NCBI GenBank assembly: GCA_013368325.1
Contig: JAACJK010000231.1
Coordinates: forward strand, 62,001-126,000
Reading direction: 5' to 3'
Length of the DNA: 64,000 nucleotides
Source: Ephemerocybe angulata
Taxonomy: Eukaryota; Basidiomycota; Agaricomycetes; Agaricales; Psathyrellaceae
In this document: positions 42,628-53,460 of the stretch, piece by piece
Layout of the letters: the number at the start of each line of letters is the position of its first letter
How positions within the stretch are numbered: position 1 is the stretch's first letter
The notes under the pieces: generated by a model
Seen by the model: the letters and a program-made list of their open reading frames with translations, nothing else
The model's database searches: none
Told to the model about the DNA's origin: nothing
Translations under genes and position numbers: made by a program

Positions 42628-43929
42628 CTACATCCTCGCTTTGATCATATGGCTCAAGCTCTGAGGATCAAGCACGCTCTGCGGATAAGGCAAGAATTGA
42701 TGACGGGTATGCTCTGATCCACCATCCACTGGAAGGACCTGTCCGGTGATGTACGAAGCAGCATTGCTGAACAAGAACACGGTAGCGTTGCCAATGTCCT
42801 TTACATCGCCCTGGCGCCCCACAGGGTACCCCCCGTGGAGCTGTGCGGTGTCGATGTTTTTGGGCGCCAGCCGGTCCATGCCCTCCGTCCTCGCGATGGG
42901 GCCAGGCGCGATCACATTGGAGCGCACGCCGTGCGGGCCCTCCTCGACGGCCAGCACCGCACTGAGCGCGTCGACACCCGCCTTCGCGGCGGAGACGTGC
43001 ACTTGATAGGGGGTACCTGGATTAAGGTCGGAAACGTCAGTATTCTGAATCTTCCGGTGCGCGCTGAGGGTGTTTCGAGAGAGAATTTGGAAGCGGGGGT
43101 GTCCAGGATGGAACATGGAAGGATGGAAGAACGAGAGAGGCTTACCGTTATAGTGCAAGGTCGCGCTAACGTGAATATAGGCCCCTTTCGAAGCACGGAC
43201 GTGCTGGATGGTGGCCTTTATCGTGTTATAGGTGCCCATCTGCAGGGGCGTTTGAGTGGCCCACATCGACGGATGAGGAGTTGATCATGAAGAACGCGGC
43301 GTACAGTGTCAATTTCGAGAACGGTCTTAAACGCATTTTCCGAAATGCCAGAGATGGGCGCCAAGTAGTTTCCAGCAGCACCTAGTAGGGTAAAGGTGCA
43401 GTCACAGGTCCTGGTCATGAGCACTCAAGGAAGGTGCATGGATGCAAGTTAGCTAGCTCTCACCGCAGATTACGAAGTCAATCCTCCCGAATTTCTCAAT
43501 GGTTTTAGCGACGGCTTCCTTCAGAGAAGCTGGCTGGCGGACGTCAGCCTGTGCTGGGAGGCATTCCTGGCCCGTAGCCGCCGAAAGCTCCTTGGCCGTC
43601 TGCTGCAGGCGCTCAATCCTGCAATGTGCATCACATGTCAACCGAGTTCACTATTGGCTCAGGGGAAGCAAGCAACTGAACAACGCACTTCCTCCCTACG
43701 ATGGTTGCATTAGCACCGTGGCGCATCTGAGTTGTTGTTGAACAATGGGCGCGAGATTAGGACCCGACAGTGCGCATAGAAGTAGCGAAGAGCTCACCAT
43801 GGCCTCGGTCATACCACGACATATGCCAGAACCGCCGCCAGTGCAGAAGAGGACCTTGCCCTTGAACAGGTCCGCTTTAAATACACTGGTCGAATCAACG
43901 ATGGGCTGGACGTATGCGGTTGGTGCCAT
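42628..43929 (-). CDS. Peroxisomal-type 2,4-dienoyl-CoA reductase (SDR family)
   Basis: NADPH-dependent reductase that lets beta-oxidation handle unsaturated fatty acids (yeast Sps19, mammalian DECR2). Six exons (43929-43798, 43726-43689, 43618-43464, 43381-43305, 43239-43146, 43016-42628) give 294 residues, the family length. Motifs: cofactor loop TGGGSGICRG (residues 30-39), HGANATIVGRK, QADVRQPASL, DFVICGAAGNYLAPIS, then HVSATLHYNGTPYQVHVSAAKAG with the catalytic Lys near 177, then NVIAPGPIARTEGMDRL and ITGQVLPVDGG. The last three residues, Ala-Arg-Met, fit the type 1 peroxisomal signal ([SAC][KRH][LM]), so import into peroxisomes is likely (inference). The last intron (129 bp) is unusually long for this window. 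Confidence 0.92.
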
Positions 43930-45344
43930 TGCAAGATCTGTCCTAGGGTACTCTGGCACGGTACACTAGTACCTGAAGGTGTGGGGAAGCGCTGGTTAAG
44001 AGGATCCTCATGCTGCGAAGCATATCACAGGGGTGATGCCAACTCCGGATGCTCGGTACCTCTCCATTACCGGTGAACCCGTGTTCGATTCCCGTAGAAG
44101 GCGAAATACCCACTCAATGGAATGTAATAGACGTTTGTGCGTTATGAACTTTTACATGCCTCTAGCAGGGTTCTTTTCACCTATAGTATTGGGGCCTCTC
44201 AGACTAGCGAGAAATAGGTCTGGGAAGCAGCGTCGATCCTTGTAGAGCTAGGTGCTACAAGCAACGTGAAGGCAACTTCGGATGACTTCTAGATGACTTC
44301 GAGAGGATTTTCGCCTGGGTTCGGTGACAGTCTTTACGCTCGGAGTCAGATGAGCAAGTTCACCTAGAGACAGCTTCTGTCAGCGAAAGCTAGTCAGCAT
44401 TTCGCCCCGCACGGCGCCAGTGTGGGCGCCTGCTTGGAGCTGCTTGGCCACCGTTTAGTCGATGATCTCATCCTGATCCCGGCCAGAATTTGGACTGCCC
44501 GTTTTTCCAGTATGTACCGTACCGTGACAGGAATGCTGAGATTGTGAGGTCCGACCTGGTAACCGCAACAAAAGCGGCATGCGGACGACCACGCAGTAGA
44601 GCAACCGGTCTCCGAACAGCTATGTATACCGTCATATCTCGCGTTACTACGGTCGAAAGCCTAACGAGAGCCCGATTTTAGGACTGATGACCACTCATGA
44701 ACCATCCTGTATGGCTGCCGACCATGTCTCAGAATAGAACGCAAAGTGCGCTCCCCCCTCCTGTTTTCGGTGGATCAAGTCATGGCATGCTTCCTTGGCG
44801 CGTCCATATGTTCGACCGACGAACTCTTCACATCCACCTACATATGTACTTGTTCCCCATCCGATCACTCGGACAGTCGAGGGCGTTGAATTGAATAGAA
44901 GGATCGCCGGCGGTCCAGAGGCCTCGATCGAGGATGCTCACATTTATTCGATCTTCATTCAATCACGGGCGCCAAAGGGGAAGGCTATTTCAATGGACTT
45001 GCCTTTGCATTGCACGCGAAGGGCTGCGTAATGAATGAAGTGACAGTCAAACATAGAGTAGTGATATGAACGAAGTGTATATATACAATGGTAGATGGGC
45101 CGGAGCAGTAGTAGACGGAACTTGCTGAAAGCATCTAGATAGTGATAATATATCTTAGTCAAGTAATACGACTAATTCAGAAAGCCAATGAATGAATGAA
45201 TATGAATGGACATACAGCATAGTATATACAGTGATGAAGAGTCGAAAGCAAAGACGAATGCGAAACGTGACACTATACCCAAACTGAGGCCCGTCGAAAG
45301 CGAAAAACGAAGAAAGATGAATGGCAGTAACGAGAACGAGAAGG
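43930..45344. other. Intergenic stretch, no gene seen
   Basis: About 1.4 kb. The left part should be the promoter of the dienoyl-CoA reductase gene and the right end the 3' UTR of the HMG-box gene. Short frames only. Confidence 0.45.
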
Positions 45345-46763
45345 CTAGGACCGCGACCAGTACTGCGAGCTCATGGAAGGTGAAGTAGACGAGAGATGAG
45401 AAGAAGTGTATCCTGAAATAGGAGGGAGCACCCTCGACATGTTCCGTCCGGCAGGATAGGTGAGTGGTTCAAGCAGCGATGTCCCCCTCGAGTCGTAGTG
45501 CGACCGCTCGACAGGCTGCAAGGGCACCCCATCATACTGAGAACTCGCCGATCCCGAAGACTCTCCCCCACTATACTCCGTCATGCTCGACTGCGAGGGA
45601 TAAAAGGGGGTGTTTAGCGTCGGGAAGTTCGAACTGGAGTGATAGTTCGAGGAAGAGGAAGCAGATGTCGAAAGACCGGAGTTCCACCCGCCGCCGGATG
45701 AGCCACCCCAGTTCCCCGTCTTCAGGGAAGGTGGCGAACGCTCGCTGGACCACCCTGTGGGACCACGATCAAGGCGGGAATGCCACGATTGCGAGGTGCC
45801 AACATCAGGAGGGTAGGAAGATGATGATGAGGACGACAGGGAGTAGTTCAGCGAGGGGTTAGAGAGTCGATGAGAGAGACCATGGGAAAGGCGGTCGGAA
45901 GAGGGGATCGGATATGGAAGGCGCGAGTCGCCGTTGCGATACAGAGGGTGGTTGGACTGGAAAGGGTGGGTCGAAGAACGCGAGATGGGTGGCCCCGCGG
46001 GGTATTTTAGAGGTTCGCCGAACGTCGGTGGCTCATGGGAACCGCGGGAGTAGGAGGAGTCGCTCGCGCCATCAACGTGCTCGTCGCCATCCGTGGGGGA
46101 TTCGAAGTCGCCGATAGGTGCCCCATCATCGCCCACTTCCCCGCCGTCGGGCCTCAGAGCGTCCGACCTACGCCGCCGCCTCGAATTATTCGGCCGCCGA
46201 CGATAGACATAGTCGGGATATTTTGTGTTGAAGGTATCCTTCAGCATTTTGGCTTGGTCCTGGTAGAACTGTTTCTCTGACTATCGACGACTCAGCGGGC
46301 AACTTGTGTGAACGGACGGTCGGAGACTCACAGATGGCATCGCGCTCCACTCCTTGCTCAAGAGCTTGCTTATTTCCCCAGTCCGCATCGCCTGATTCTC
46401 AGCGGAGACCTGGGGCCTCCTCCGTCGAGCAAAGATCATAAAGGCGTTCATTGGACGCTTTGGCGTTCCGTCCGCGTTGAGCGTCTGTGAGGTCAAGGCC
46501 AAATCGTGCCCGTCGGCTACCATTGTTGTCGGTCAGTCCAGGAAGTTCGACGAGGAAATAAATGACGCACGTTCATGGTCTCCGTCATGCTTTACAGGGT
46601 CCTGGAATAAGGCATAATTTCCGTCCTCAGAGCCAGACACGGAGCCCCGGTCATCGTGTATTTCTGGTTCTCTGTAGGAGGAGGCGCGCGAGCCGCGCTG
46701 CGACGCCCTGGTCGATGCAGCTGCAGCGTACGGTTGCCGCGAATATGAGGGGTAGCGATCCAT
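45345..46763 (-). CDS. HMG-box transcription factor (MATA_HMG type)
   Basis: Three exons (46763-46571, 46516-46332, 46280-45345) give 437 residues. The ATG at 46763 starts MDRYPSYSRQPY. The HMG box covers about residues 84-153: KRPMNAFMIFARRRRPQV, then NQAMRTGEISKLLSKEWSAM, with intron 2 right after MPS, then SEKQFYQDQAKMLKDTFNTK and YPDYVYRRRP plus a basic run (NNSRRRRRSD). The rest is Ser/Pro/Tyr-rich and low in complexity. Sequence-specific HMG proteins of this type act in mating, pheromone response or stress in fungi (for example Prf1 or Rox1 relatives). No homeodomain or pheromone genes are nearby, so a mating-type locus is not indicated. Targets unknown. Confidence 0.88.
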
Positions 46764-49358
46764 GCTCTGGAGCGGGTGCTGGTGGCAGGGAATGATGAAG
46801 AGTCCAAGCTCCAGGGTGGGTAATATGTTGTGGAGAGTGGTCAAAGATGGATGCCGGAAGAGGTAGTGAGTGATCGAGCGCGCAAGCGGTGTCTCAGATG
46901 GAGGTATCGGAGGAAACCTGAATTGGTGCAGAGAAATGGGCAGCAAGAGCAAGTTATAAGGTATGTCGAAGGAAGACGCGGTTCCTTCGAAACCTATATC
47001 TTGTTGACGTATGATTTTAGGGACCGTGTCTGTATCAGGAAGCCAGCCCGGTTCGAACTTGTTTGGCGACCTCAGGAACCTGGTTCGCTGAGTTCGCGCT
47101 ACCCGATTGATGGACCCGTCATAGGGTCACAGCCCTGGGTTTGCCTAAATCCTCTCAACCGAGAGTTTTCGTCATTCGCGATCTTGAATGCCATCTCCTG
47201 AGGATTTTCCCCCAGCGGAGCTTACCCTCGGGGCCTGAGGGATAAAGAATCAATTCGGTAGTTCCAGAGACGCGAGCACCGCGTCGTACACCTCGACAGG
47301 GCCGACACAAGTCGCAAATACCTGTGTTTTCTGATACCTCTAGCCAGCTGGCCCCTGTAGGGTCCTCACGACCTTGTCGCTTTGCATAGCAAGTTGGTCC
47401 AAGATCATTTTGCCGTTGCTGTTTCGAGATGTGTTTGCTTCCGCTCCTAGACACGCGAGGTCTCACGGTTTAACCTAACCAACCACAATAGGCACAAATA
47501 CGGGCTCTCAAAGCACCATCTGTTTTGGGCGCTATAATTCAGATCACAGATTTGCCCTCATTCGGCGAACACAGATCTGGAGAAGCATGGCCCAGGAACC
47601 CAGATCCAAGCTACTTATCGGTCCAAATCAGCTGGTTTGTTCGCGGGTAGGCGAACCAATTTGCCTCAGAGGACCATTCCTCTTCAAGGCCCTTGATAGC
47701 CCATCTCGAAATTTGGGGCGTCTCCAAGCGCACCTCAGAACCGCCTGTGCACAGGCCAGCGTTCTTCAGAGGAAGGTGGGAGTGTAAATGATGAGGATGT
47801 CATTGCAACGGAAGTGGTGATGGAGGCCCATGCGGGCCCGAATTGAGCGGCTATCGTGGTGGACGTCAGTGCACCTAACTGACATGAACCCAGCATCGTA
47901 AGGCGCCACAGCAGGATCTCTTGAGCTGTACAGGCGCCAAAGCGCTGCCCGATGTTCCACATGTCCTCTCCAAATTGTCACGCAAGTGCTCTTCCTTGTA
48001 CCGTCCTTCACGAAATGGCCTGAGTTGGGCTAGTAAAGTGCCGTAACGTTGTCAAGTTCTGCGGAATCTGTCGATCGTAGCGGGCTTGATATTCTATCCT
48101 TCCGCCTATGTATCATACTGCGTTTGGTAGCATGAGATGTGGGCGTGCTGATGTGTCCGCTTGACGTGAGAATTCCAATCTCTGCAGAGCGGTTTTTGTG
48201 GTGCGCAAAGTGGCTGCCATCCAGCACTAACAAGGTAATGCGCAGGATATGGTAAGTGGGCACGCTGCAGGGAGCAGGCCACTCTTGCCTCAAGCTGACA
48301 GTCCCTTGTCTCCACAGTCTAAGCAACCATGGGGCCTAACTAACCATCTCGTGTGGTCGACGGAATCTACCGTCCACTCGAGCCTCTCGACGTCCGTCCA
48401 CCTGGGATTCTGATGGTGGAACCACACTCCAAAGAACGCTGATGTCCCGGGGTTCTAACTGAAGGGCGGGACTACAGAAATCAGGCAGAAATCAAGCGGA
48501 AATCGCTCACTCGGGATATTCGATTTGGTTAGATCCTGGGGTGACCTCTGCCAGCGGGGGAGCGGGACCAGATGAGGATAACACATCCGATTCCAAAGGG
48601 CTTCTGCGTGCCAATAAGATGGGAAATAACTCAACTTCCATGTCAGAGCGCACTGTGACAACAAGCCAACGAGCTGCGTCCAGCGATGAGGCGAAGAAAT
48701 TCTCCTACACCTTTGCTTCATCTCCCAAAGGGCTGTTACTCTTCAAGATCCTCGGCAGACAGTCATTAGACCCTCAAGCTCGAGTCGCGTCCACACCTAG
48801 TATCGTTCACCTGGAAAGTCGTACAAATGGCCCGCACTGGGTTCGTCCGGGTATGGTTCAACGCTTTGAGTTTCTTTGTGTATGTGGGTAAACGGGTAAG
48901 AGATAACCATCGGACCCGTAAACAGACTCGACTCGGAAAGTACTCTGGGTCTGTCGCATTCCGAGGCGCGTCAAGGCGCAACCCCGGCAATCTCCGCAAT
49001 ATTGAGGCGCGTCCCGACACTGAGCGCCCTTCGGTCGAAATTTAGCTCAGCGGTTCCTCCAGTAGAAAATGGGGCTCATATCGATTGGGACCTAAAAGGG
49101 ACCAGCAGAGGCTGCAATTTCGGGCTTTTTTGCCTCCTTACACCTCTTTGTCGCAAGAGTTGTGGGTCCTCGTGGTTCGCGGAGTTGCAAACAACTCTCG
49201 CCGTCAGCCGGCAATTCCCTGATGTCAGATGTCGATAAACCTTGATAACGCCAGTCTTCGAGAACCACCTTTCTATATTCCGAATCCTCAGGCAGCAGCC
49301 TTCAGTGATTTGTGTGAATAGCACTTCCGGGTACTTAGAATGAAGCAAACCCTTACAG
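46764..49358. other. Gene-poor stretch
   Basis: About 2.6 kb. The left end holds the HMG gene promoter and the right end that of the uridine phosphorylase-like gene. Frames of up to about 115 codons on both strands lack motifs. No repeats stood out. Confidence 0.4.
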
Positions 49359-50983
49359 ATGCCAGTCAGTACCACCGACTCGTCCCCATCCACCGTGGAT
49401 TCGCGTTCTTACTGACCACATACCTACCGTCATCATCGATGGTTTCCAGACTTTCCCCGTACCGCGGACCACAGGGTCTACCACCTCGGGTTGAGACCTG
49501 GGGAAGTCACGAACAGGATCGTAAGTGCCCTTCTAACCCCTATCCGTATTGCTCTCTCACACTCGGGCGCTTAGATCACGGTCGGTTCCCCGTCAAGAGC
49601 GAGCGGCATCGCGACGTATCTCGATGCTGAGCCAAAGCCCTTCGTCCTGTCCTCTGAGCGAGGCTTCACGACGATCACTGGCAGGTTCCGAGGCGTCCCA
49701 GTCTCCATCGTGAGCATTGGAATGGGGTATCCCAACATGGACTTTTTCGTCCGTGAAGTAAGGGAATGCATCAGCGGCGACATGTATATCGTCAGGTATG
49801 GTATCTATCCTTGCATAGGCTCTTTGATACATACATGGAAGACCTTTGACTGATTGGAAGCTGGATGACCAAGGTTAGGATCCTGCGGTGCGCTCGTTGA
49901 GGTACCTGTGGGATCCGTCGTTCTCCCTTCGTCCAGCGTTGCGATCAATAGGAACTATGATTTCGACTTTGTCGACCCCGAGCGCTCTTCAGAGCCTGCG
50001 TACAGAATCAGCAAGCCGGTATGCCCTCCTTGCTTCCATTTCTCACTCGGGTATCCCTCATCCAACATTTCAGGCCTTTGCCGACGCGCATCTTCACGAA
50101 GAGGTAAGCGTGTAGAGCGCAATGGTTCTAGAATTTCTGTCGCGCCTCTGACGGCTGTAACTACAGGTCCGTAAGGCAATTGAAGCTGTCAAGCCCGTAG
50201 ATTCCAAGAGCCATATTGTTGCGGGAACGACGAACGCATCAGCCGACAGGTATGCTCATTTGTCTCTCATGTTTCATGTGAACCCGCCCTTGCCAGAAGA
50301 GGCGTGACTAACCAACTTGGCGAAATAAAGTTTCTATTCCTCGCAAGGGAGACAAACATCGTTCCCCGATAGGAATGCGAATTTGATAGCTCGTCTCAAG
50401 GAGCTGGATCTCAATATCAGCACGTTGGAGGTATGCTCGCCCCTTGTGATTTTCTATGGGCCTATCTAATCAGGTACTACGTAGATGGAGACTTTCCACC
50501 TGTACCATCTGGCGCACTGTTGGGGCGCTGGCCGTTCGGAGCCGCCATCCCCGACCATCCCGTTGGCGAGAGGCCCTGTGCACCCCGTCGTGTCTCGGCC
50601 TCCAGTCGAAGGGGAAGCTACTCTCGAACGGCCCCTGGCGGCCAGGGACACGACCATCAAGGCCGCTGCTGTGCACCTTGTGTACGCCTCGAGGACCTCG
50701 CAGGACTTTATTACTCCGTCTGAAGTGACTGCGCTCGAGGATTGGGCAGGCTTGGTATGCCACGCAGTTTCTGCCTCATCAAATGCCCTGTCGCTCATTG
50801 GCTTTGACTGAATGGCGTGTAGGCTGTTCTAACGGCACTTTCCAACATCGAAATTCCGTATGATGTGAGTCGCTCAATGTTCTATTCTGTCGCCTCTTCG
50901 CACCCTGAATGTTGTACTTTTTTAATTATTTATAGCGCGTACACGTTGAGGCTGGGAGTGTTTGGGAGATCAAGAATAATTGA
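49359..50983 (+). CDS. Uridine phosphorylase-like nucleoside phosphorylase (10 exons)
   Basis: Pyrimidine salvage enzyme: uridine plus phosphate to uracil and ribose 1-phosphate. Exons: 49359-49404, 49450-49520, 49575-49795, 49874-50018, 50074-50103, 50167-50249, 50331-50430, 50485-50754, 50823-50864, 50936-50983; frame is kept, 351 residues. Family blocks appear in order: RVYHLGLRPGEVTNRI, TVGSPSRA, SSERGFTTITGRFRGVPVSI, SIGMGYPNMDFFVRE, VRLGSCGALVEVPVGSVVLP, NRNYDFDF, DSFYSSQGRQ, and a final VHVEAGSVWEIKNN. The SIGMG and RLGSCG blocks are the usual phosphate and ribose binding segments of the PNP_UDP_1 family. Exon 5 has only 10 codons. Donor 1 (GTTCTT) is weak, so the first 15 residues are less certain. 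An in-frame insert (SRPPVEGEATLERPLA) lengthens the C-terminal half. Confidence 0.87.
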
Positions 50984-51312
50984 GGGGTCCGTAGTATAGG
51001 CCTGTGTATCCCTCAGGCACAGGTAAGAGGCCAATGCCGTCGGGTTGTCAGGTTTCCTAATGCAGTGTGATCAGTGCCAATGGTGCTCATCTTGATTCGT
51101 TCGTTCCAAGCAACTAGCTGCACCTTTCGCTCCATTTACCTGTTGAGTTGCGTGCGTTGGACGGGGTGGGGATGTTCTTCCAGTTGTTGCTTTGTCCCAG
51201 CTCATAACTCTAGATATTAAATCAATTCATTAACGTTCAAATGACACATTAAGAGCGCGCTATGCACAGGCCGAGCTTCAATGATCCAAGCATAAGCATG
51301 CCGGGTATATAT
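50984..51312. other. Convergent 3' region
   Basis: 329 bp between the uridine phosphorylase-like gene (plus) and the tail of the F-box gene (minus); 3' UTRs expected, nothing else seen. Confidence 0.5.
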
Positions 51313-53460
51313 CTATTCGTCACCCAGCCACACAACGTCCGTTACCCCGAGCTCCTTCAAACACACAGAGTCTTGCTGACAGATGAGGGCGCACCCGTGA
51401 ATTCTTGTGTACAGAATCGGAGATGGCTGCGCCACTTCATGCGCAAGGGAGAAGAAGTCGAGGATGGGAGATTGGGAGGATGGTGCTGGAGGATGGAGCT
51501 CCCCAGCACCGAAGGGGGCGGTTGAGGACACCTGACGCATCGCCGTTCTGCGCAACGGCCTTATCTTCCGTCCCATGACTCGTGGGGGAGTAGCCGTTTC
51601 CGCGTTTCCACCTCCAGTCCCCTTCTCACTGGTAGACTCTGCCCCCGTGATGGCGTCCGTTGAGGTTACTGGATGGGGATCGGGTTCTCTGCCCACCCCG
51701 ATAGGTGCCAGTTCACCTCGTTCAGCTCCGTTAACGTCGCCGTTCCGCGCGAGCACGACCTGGATGAGGGACCCAATTCTTAGATCATCACAACCCCAAA
51801 ACGAGAGCGCCTCCAGGCGCGGGCAGACTCTGACGCCACTCCTCCCTGCCCGTCGAGGTACCTTGGCCCCATGCACATCGACGGTGCATCTTTCGCCTAG
51901 AACCTTGATTAGATTCGCCGTCCCGAAACACGATTCGAGGGACAGAGAGGTGAGCGCCGGCATGTAACCTAGCACCGATTCCGCTCGGCCATGCTCTGCC
52001 TTGAATTCGAAATTTGATACGGTGAGGTGCGTAAGCAGGAAGAGGCGAGGATCCCGAAATATCGTTTCCACGCGAGGGAAGGCCCTGGGGGTTTCGGACG
52101 ATGGCTTCTGTTTGCTGCTGCCGAAGCTCCGTATGGTGTTCGTCAATTCGAGGCGGCGCAGATTAGGGAATGTAAACTTGCGCAGCGAGGAGATCGAGCA
52201 CTCGTCGCCCGTCGGGCACTGGAAGCACAGCTCCTCGACCGAAGGGTAATCGATGACCGTAGGTTGGGAGGCAGGTTGGGAACTCGGAGGGTGCTGAGAG
52301 GTTCGCCAGGAAGCCTCGGTTCTATCCTCCACCCAGATGTCGATCTTCTCCAGAGCGGGAGTGTTGATGAAGCTCAGAAGGTGATAGACCTCCCCGAATA
52401 GTGGGAACGTCCAGCTGATAGCCTTCAAGCAAGGAAGCTTAACGGGCGGCGTAGCCGCTGAGCTAGTATTAGAAGGGGCGTCCTCGTCGGCGAGTGTAAT
52501 GTCGAAGATAGGAACGGTGTTATTGAGTGTCAGCTCTTCCAACACCGCTGTCGCCGAAAGGAAGTGCAAGAGAGACGACAGCCTGAACTGGTAGCGCGTG
52601 CGGGAGGGCCTCGTCTTCCTCGGAGGGTGGCATAATTCTAGGTAAGTTAATTTGGCGAGGAAGTAGTGCGGTAGGTTGAAAAGGGGTAATTCCTCCAAGG
52701 TCAAGGATGTAAGGTGGCTCCAGAAGGGTATAGCTGTTCGAGAAAACGTGTATAGCTCGCCTGGTTGATTATTGGCGAGAAGTCCGCCGGCAGTGGTGTA
52801 GGTAGGGTCGAAGGTCCTTATCGAGAGCGTAAGGGACCGTAGATTCGAGAAACGCCTGGTCGGTTGGTTGAGGGTTTGGACGATGGGCCACATCGCGTCC
52901 GGGGTCAACGTATAGACGTTCAGCCGCTTCAAACGGGCGAGCACAGGTCCCAGAATATCTAGAAAGCGGCGGACTTCTTCCATCTCTACGACGAGTTCTG
53001 TACGGCGTGCGACGCGGTAGATTATCTCTAAAGGGCTGCACTGGGAGCGAGACAAGAATATGCGAACTCGCGCTTCGTTCCACCGGCCACGGAAATGGAT
53101 GAACGACCACACATAAGGAGTAGACAAAGCCACGGCACGCCACCGTTGGGATACATGAGAGACGGTGATGGGGGGATCAGTGAGAAGCGGTGACGATGGG
53201 GCATCTGGGTTCCATTCTTTCTCTGTAAGGCAGAGGAAGATTTGGCCCAAGATCTCGTTCGGGAGCCAATTTACGGGTATACGCATGGCCGCGATGCTCT
53301 TCCCTTTTCGTTCCAAGGCTTCTATATCCCGCGTGACAGAATCTCTGCGACCTGTAATATCTGCTATGAGGCTTTCGTACTCTTCCTCCTGTGCTCGGAG
53401 AAGTTCGAGCTTCGCCTGGATGACCGCGAGCTCTTTTTCAACGTCAGTCAAGCCTAACAT
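51313..53460 (-). CDS. F-box-like protein with N-terminal coiled coil
   Basis: Uninterrupted frame, 715 residues from the ATG at 53460 (MLGLTDVEKELAVIQAKLEL); an in-frame ATG at 53499 would add 13 residues. Residues about 5-55 form a coiled coil, followed by an F-box core (RIPVNWLPNEILGQIFLCLT, then SQRWRAVALSTPYVWSFIHF). Leucine-rich segments follow (LRSLTLSIRTF, LTSLTLEELPLF, LRRLELTNTI, LTSLSLESCFG, LEALSFWGCDDL). The C-terminal 130 residues are polar and low in complexity. Same architecture as the F-box gene at 22518-24269 on the other strand, consistent with a large family. Probable SCF ubiquitin ligase adaptor; substrate unknown. Confidence 0.85.
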   Translation of the reverse strand: MLGLTDVEKELAVIQAKLELLRAQEEEYESLIADITGRRDSVTRDIEALERKGKSIAAMRIPVNWLPNEILGQIFLCLTEKEWNPDAPSSPLLTDPPITVSHVSQRWRAVALSTPYVWSFIHFRGRWNEARVRIFLSRSQCSPLEIIYRVARRTELVVEMEEVRRFLDILGPVLARLKRLNVYTLTPDAMWPIVQTLNQPTRRFSNLRSLTLSIRTFDPTYTTAGGLLANNQPGELYTFSRTAIPFWSHLTSLTLEELPLFNLPHYFLAKLTYLELCHPPRKTRPSRTRYQFRLSSLLHFLSATAVLEELTLNNTVPIFDITLADEDAPSNTSSAATPPVKLPCLKAISWTFPLFGEVYHLLSFINTPALEKIDIWVEDRTEASWRTSQHPPSSQPASQPTVIDYPSVEELCFQCPTGDECSISSLRKFTFPNLRRLELTNTIRSFGSSKQKPSSETPRAFPRVETIFRDPRLFLLTHLTVSNFEFKAEHGRAESVLGYMPALTSLSLESCFGTANLIKVLGERCTVDVHGAKVPRRAGRSGVRVCPRLEALSFWGCDDLRIGSLIQVVLARNGDVNGAERGELAPIGVGREPDPHPVTSTDAITGAESTSEKGTGGGNAETATPPRVMGRKIRPLRRTAMRQVSSTAPFGAGELHPPAPSSQSPILDFFSLAHEVAQPSPILYTRIHGCALICQQDSVCLKELGVTDVVWLGDE

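Noticed and set aside
45345..46763. HMG-box gene as a mating-type locus
   Set aside because: Basidiomycete mating loci carry homeodomain or pheromone/receptor genes; none are visible nearby, and HMG-box factors are common elsewhere.
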